DNA from: an uncultured Lachnospiraceae bacterium
GTDB taxonomy: Bacteria > Bacillota > Clostridia > Lachnospirales > Lachnospiraceae
Direction of reading: 5' to 3'
DNA: 64,000 bases
Assembly (NCBI GenBank): GCA_910586125.1
Contig: CAJUHP010000019.1
Coordinates: 1 to 64,000, forward strand
Shown here piece after piece: positions 62,175 to 64,000 of this stretch; positions within the stretch are counted from its first letter, which is position 1, and each line of letters starts with the position of its first letter. The notes under the pieces were generated by a model, which worked only from the letters and a program-made list of their open reading frames with translations, was not told the origin of the DNA and did not search any database. Made by a program: the position numbers and the translations under genes.

Positions 62175-63218
62175 TTAAAATAAAATTTTCTGCAATATCG
62201 GTTCTAAAAACTTTGCCATACACATAAAACCGAGATCGTTAGGATGGATGGCGTCTACCGTACCGCAGTCCCCGCCGAAGGCGTGGAGCATCATGGAGCC
62301 TTCGATAAAATAAACGTTTTTATCTCCCGAGGCCACAGCGTTCTGCCAAGTGTTTAGGATAATGCTGCGGCGTAGCTTTTCCTCTCCGCTGGGGTTTGGT
62401 TGGGGTCTGGAGAGCATGATGACCGGAAGAAGCGGTTTGGCGGCCCGGATGATGGAGAACATGTTCGGATGGGTGTCTCTCAGGTGCTGGATATTTGGAG
62501 CATTGTGGTCGTAATCATAGACAAAAGCGGACATGGAGAGACCGGAAATATATTCGGCCATGGCTTCTTCGCCCTTGGCTCCGCCGGAAAAGCCCAGATT
62601 GATATGATCTATGTTCAGCGCGCGGCTGAGAATATTTTCGTAGGAGTTGCCGGGGCGAGAGGCGCATCCTCCCTGTGTGATGGAGGAACCATAGTAAACG
62701 ACAGGAGGTTTTGCGCAATAGGGGATGGGGGGCAGAAGGGAAGCTTGTTGGCAGAGTCCGATTTCCAGTGAAATCACGTCGCTGTAGAGAGGAAAGTGGA
62801 TCAGAATCTCTCTTTCATACTGTGAATAGAGGTGTATGATGGATTCATATCCGTCTTCCATATCGTAGGGAGGAATAAAGGTTCCCCGGTAAATGTTGTC
62901 CTCATACAAGTCAAAGCCGGCGGTTCCGGTGAGAGGAAAGTGAGGCATTTTGGAGATGCCGGCCATCTTTGCACGGATGGCGATGTCTGGGGAATTGGTG
63001 CGAAAGCGAAGCCGGCCGCCGGCCGTATTTTTGTGCAGGGCTGCTATATTTGAGTTTATATGCAGGGCTGCTGCAGAGGGCATACGAACAAAGCCATCTT
63101 GTGTGGAGATAAGACCGCAGACCTGAAAGGGAGCTTTCAGGCAGTTGGTGAAGAAAAGGGATTCTTCAATGGCTGTCTTTACTTCAAAATTTTTATCGAG
63201 TTGTTCAATGGAACGCAT
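62175..63218 (-). CDS. SGNH/GDSL hydrolase with N-terminal GxDLY domain
   Basis: 347 aa. The N-terminal about 160 residues are a beta-rich domain with TGTAGFDLYEDN, the Gly-x-Asp-Leu-Tyr signature of the domain that precedes some SGNH esterases. The catalytic domain has block I VVYYGSSITQGGCASRPGNS (nucleophile Ser), block II INLGFSGGAKGE, and AIHPNDLGF with the catalytic Asp/His pair. Expected to remove acyl groups from a carbohydrate or similar. No signal peptide. Convergent with the sulfatase, so the two could serve glycan use, but that link is only positional. Confidence 0.85.
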   Translation of the reverse strand: MRSIEQLDKNFEVKTAIEESLFFTNCLKAPFQVCGLISTQDGFVRMPSAAALHINSNIAALHKNTAGGRLRFRTNSPDIAIRAKMAGISKMPHFPLTGTAGFDLYEDNIYRGTFIPPYDMEDGYESIIHLYSQYEREILIHFPLYSDVISLEIGLCQQASLLPPIPYCAKPPVVYYGSSITQGGCASRPGNSYENILSRALNIDHINLGFSGGAKGEEAMAEYISGLSMSAFVYDYDHNAPNIQHLRDTHPNMFSIIRAAKPLLPVIMLSRPQPNPSGEEKLRRSIILNTWQNAVASGDKNVYFIEGSMMLHAFGGDCGTVDAIHPNDLGFMCMAKFLEPILQKILF

Positions 63219-63393
63219 GGGAACGCCTTTCTTTTCTAAAGATTGTTTCTCAGAGTTGAGTTATAAGTTCAGCATACCCTTATCAGGTATAAAAGTCAAT
63301 TGATGAATTCGTTTATTAATCTGGAGTTCTGCCAGATGATGCACAGAAGGTCCAGAGGCAGGATTTCAGGGAGCCAAATTCAAAAGATTTCTC

Positions 63394-63423
63394 TTGACGC
63401 TTTCTGGCGGAATCCGTTATAAT
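63394..63423 (+). promoter_or_regulatory. Promoter of the FIST-domain gene
   Basis: TTGACG (63394-63399), 18-bp spacer, TATAAT (63418-63423), about 45 bp before the GTG start. Confidence 0.75.
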
Positions 63424-63468
63424 TACGATTGCATAAGATTACGGTAAAGAAAAGTGAGGAACGGTGCA

Positions 63469-64000
63469 GTGAAACAGTTTTTTGGTATGAGCCAGAGAGG
63501 AGATTTGCGGGAGGCGGTTCGGGGGCTTTCCAATCCTCAAATGATTCTGCTGATGTCTAACAGCAGCCAGTTTGAACAGCATGTAAAGGAGCTGGAGGAA
63601 CTATATCCTCAGATTCCCAGTATTGGTTGTATCGGAATGTGTTATGATACCAGGGTAGCGGAAAAAGGAGTGGGTGTGGTCGCTTTTTCGAGCGGAGTCA
63701 CAGCCGCCGCCAATGTGCTGGAACAGGTATCCATTATGCCGGTAAAATACATTCGCCGCCTGGAAGATGACTTGAAGAAAGTAAACGCTTCCCAAGCGGA
63801 CACCATATGCATCGATTTTTGCTCCGGTAACGACGCCTGTGTATTGACCACGATACATACCGCCTTGCGCAGGAGAAATATTTCTCTGGTAGGAGGAACC
63901 GGCGACGGCAATAAAGTATCCGCCAACGGCCGCATCTACAATGATTCCGTTGCCTATGCGGTCATAAAGAATCAGAGCGGAAAAGTTAAGGCTTACAAGG
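63469..64000 (+). CDS. FIST N-terminal domain protein, 3' end outside window
   Basis: The first 177 residues are visible and the gene runs off the edge. The start is GTG with GAGGA 8-9 bases upstream. The sequence (NPQMILLMSNSSQFEQHVKE, IPSIGCIGMCYDTRVAEKG, ISLVGGTGDGNKVSANGRIY) follows the FIST N-domain, a ligand-sensing module found in signalling proteins including chemoreceptors and kinases. What follows outside the window, for example FIST-C or a methyl-accepting signalling domain, cannot be seen. The start codon, ribosome binding site and a good promoter mark it as a real gene. Confidence 0.8.
   Translation, partial: MKQFFGMSQRGDLREAVRGLSNPQMILLMSNSSQFEQHVKELEELYPQIPSIGCIGMCYDTRVAEKGVGVVAFSSGVTAAANVLEQVSIMPVKYIRRLEDDLKKVNASQADTICIDFCSGNDACVLTTIHTALRRRNISLVGGTGDGNKVSANGRIYNDSVAYAVIKNQSGKVKAYK

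Overview
The window is a firmicute chromosomal segment spanning the replication origin. The core order rpmH-rnpA-yidD-yidC-jag-mnmE-mnmG-rsmG-parA-parB on the left and dnaA-dnaN-yaaA-recF-gyrB-gyrA on the right, spore genes (yyaC, a CotF-type coat protein), DUF5711, DUF3881 and DUF4446 proteins, a Met T-box and an NADP-type glutamate dehydrogenase together suggest a spore-forming, gut-type Clostridia member, most likely Lachnospiraceae. That placement is inference from gene content; no 16S gene is present.

Layout. 1-1.7 kb: the end of an integrated mobile element (tyrosine integrase) sitting in a tRNA-Arg(CCT) gene, with a duplicated tRNA 5' half that looks like an att scar. 1.9-20 kb, nearly all on the minus strand: an AI-2E-type permease, a MerR/AAC(3) pair, a DUF5711-kinase-response regulator operon, an ArsR-controlled pair of ABC exporters, a nucleotidyltransferase pseudogene, a plus-strand YdcF-type protein, a LysM membrane protein with a possible dead JAMM domain, spore protease YyaC and a DUF6128-like protein. 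20.4-23.1 kb, plus strand: YitT-type permease, acyltransferase, formate/nitrite channel. 23.1-34.1 kb, mostly minus: beta-CASP metallohydrolase, rsmA, tatD, metG with a Met T-box, a small spore-coat pair (plus), DUF3881, serS, gdhA, DUF4446. 34.1-37.3 kb: parB, a small P-loop kinase, parA, an alpha/beta hydrolase. 37.3-40.8 kb: GH29 fucosidase, two damaged acetyltransferase genes, rsmG and a 163-bp MITE-like palindromic element. Two perfect parS sites lie at 37,330 and 40,570. 40.8-47.5 kb: mnmG, mnmE, jag, yidC, yidD, rnpA, rpmH.

The normally tight rpmH-dnaA junction is split by an AT-rich four-gene ABC transporter island (48.0-50.8 kb). Consensus DnaA boxes then lie on both sides of dnaA, and from there to gyrA all genes point right, so gene direction flips at the origin as expected for bidirectional replication. 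Right of gyrA are mgsA, a sulfatase, an SGNH esterase and the start of a FIST-domain sensor that runs off the window.

The most unusual features are the tRNA-Arg att scar, the MITE-like element beside parS, the transporter island at the origin, the possible pseudo-JAMM/LysM protein, and small deletions that disabled at least two resistance-type transferase genes, with a third truncated. No CRISPR array, rRNA operon or complete insertion sequence was seen.
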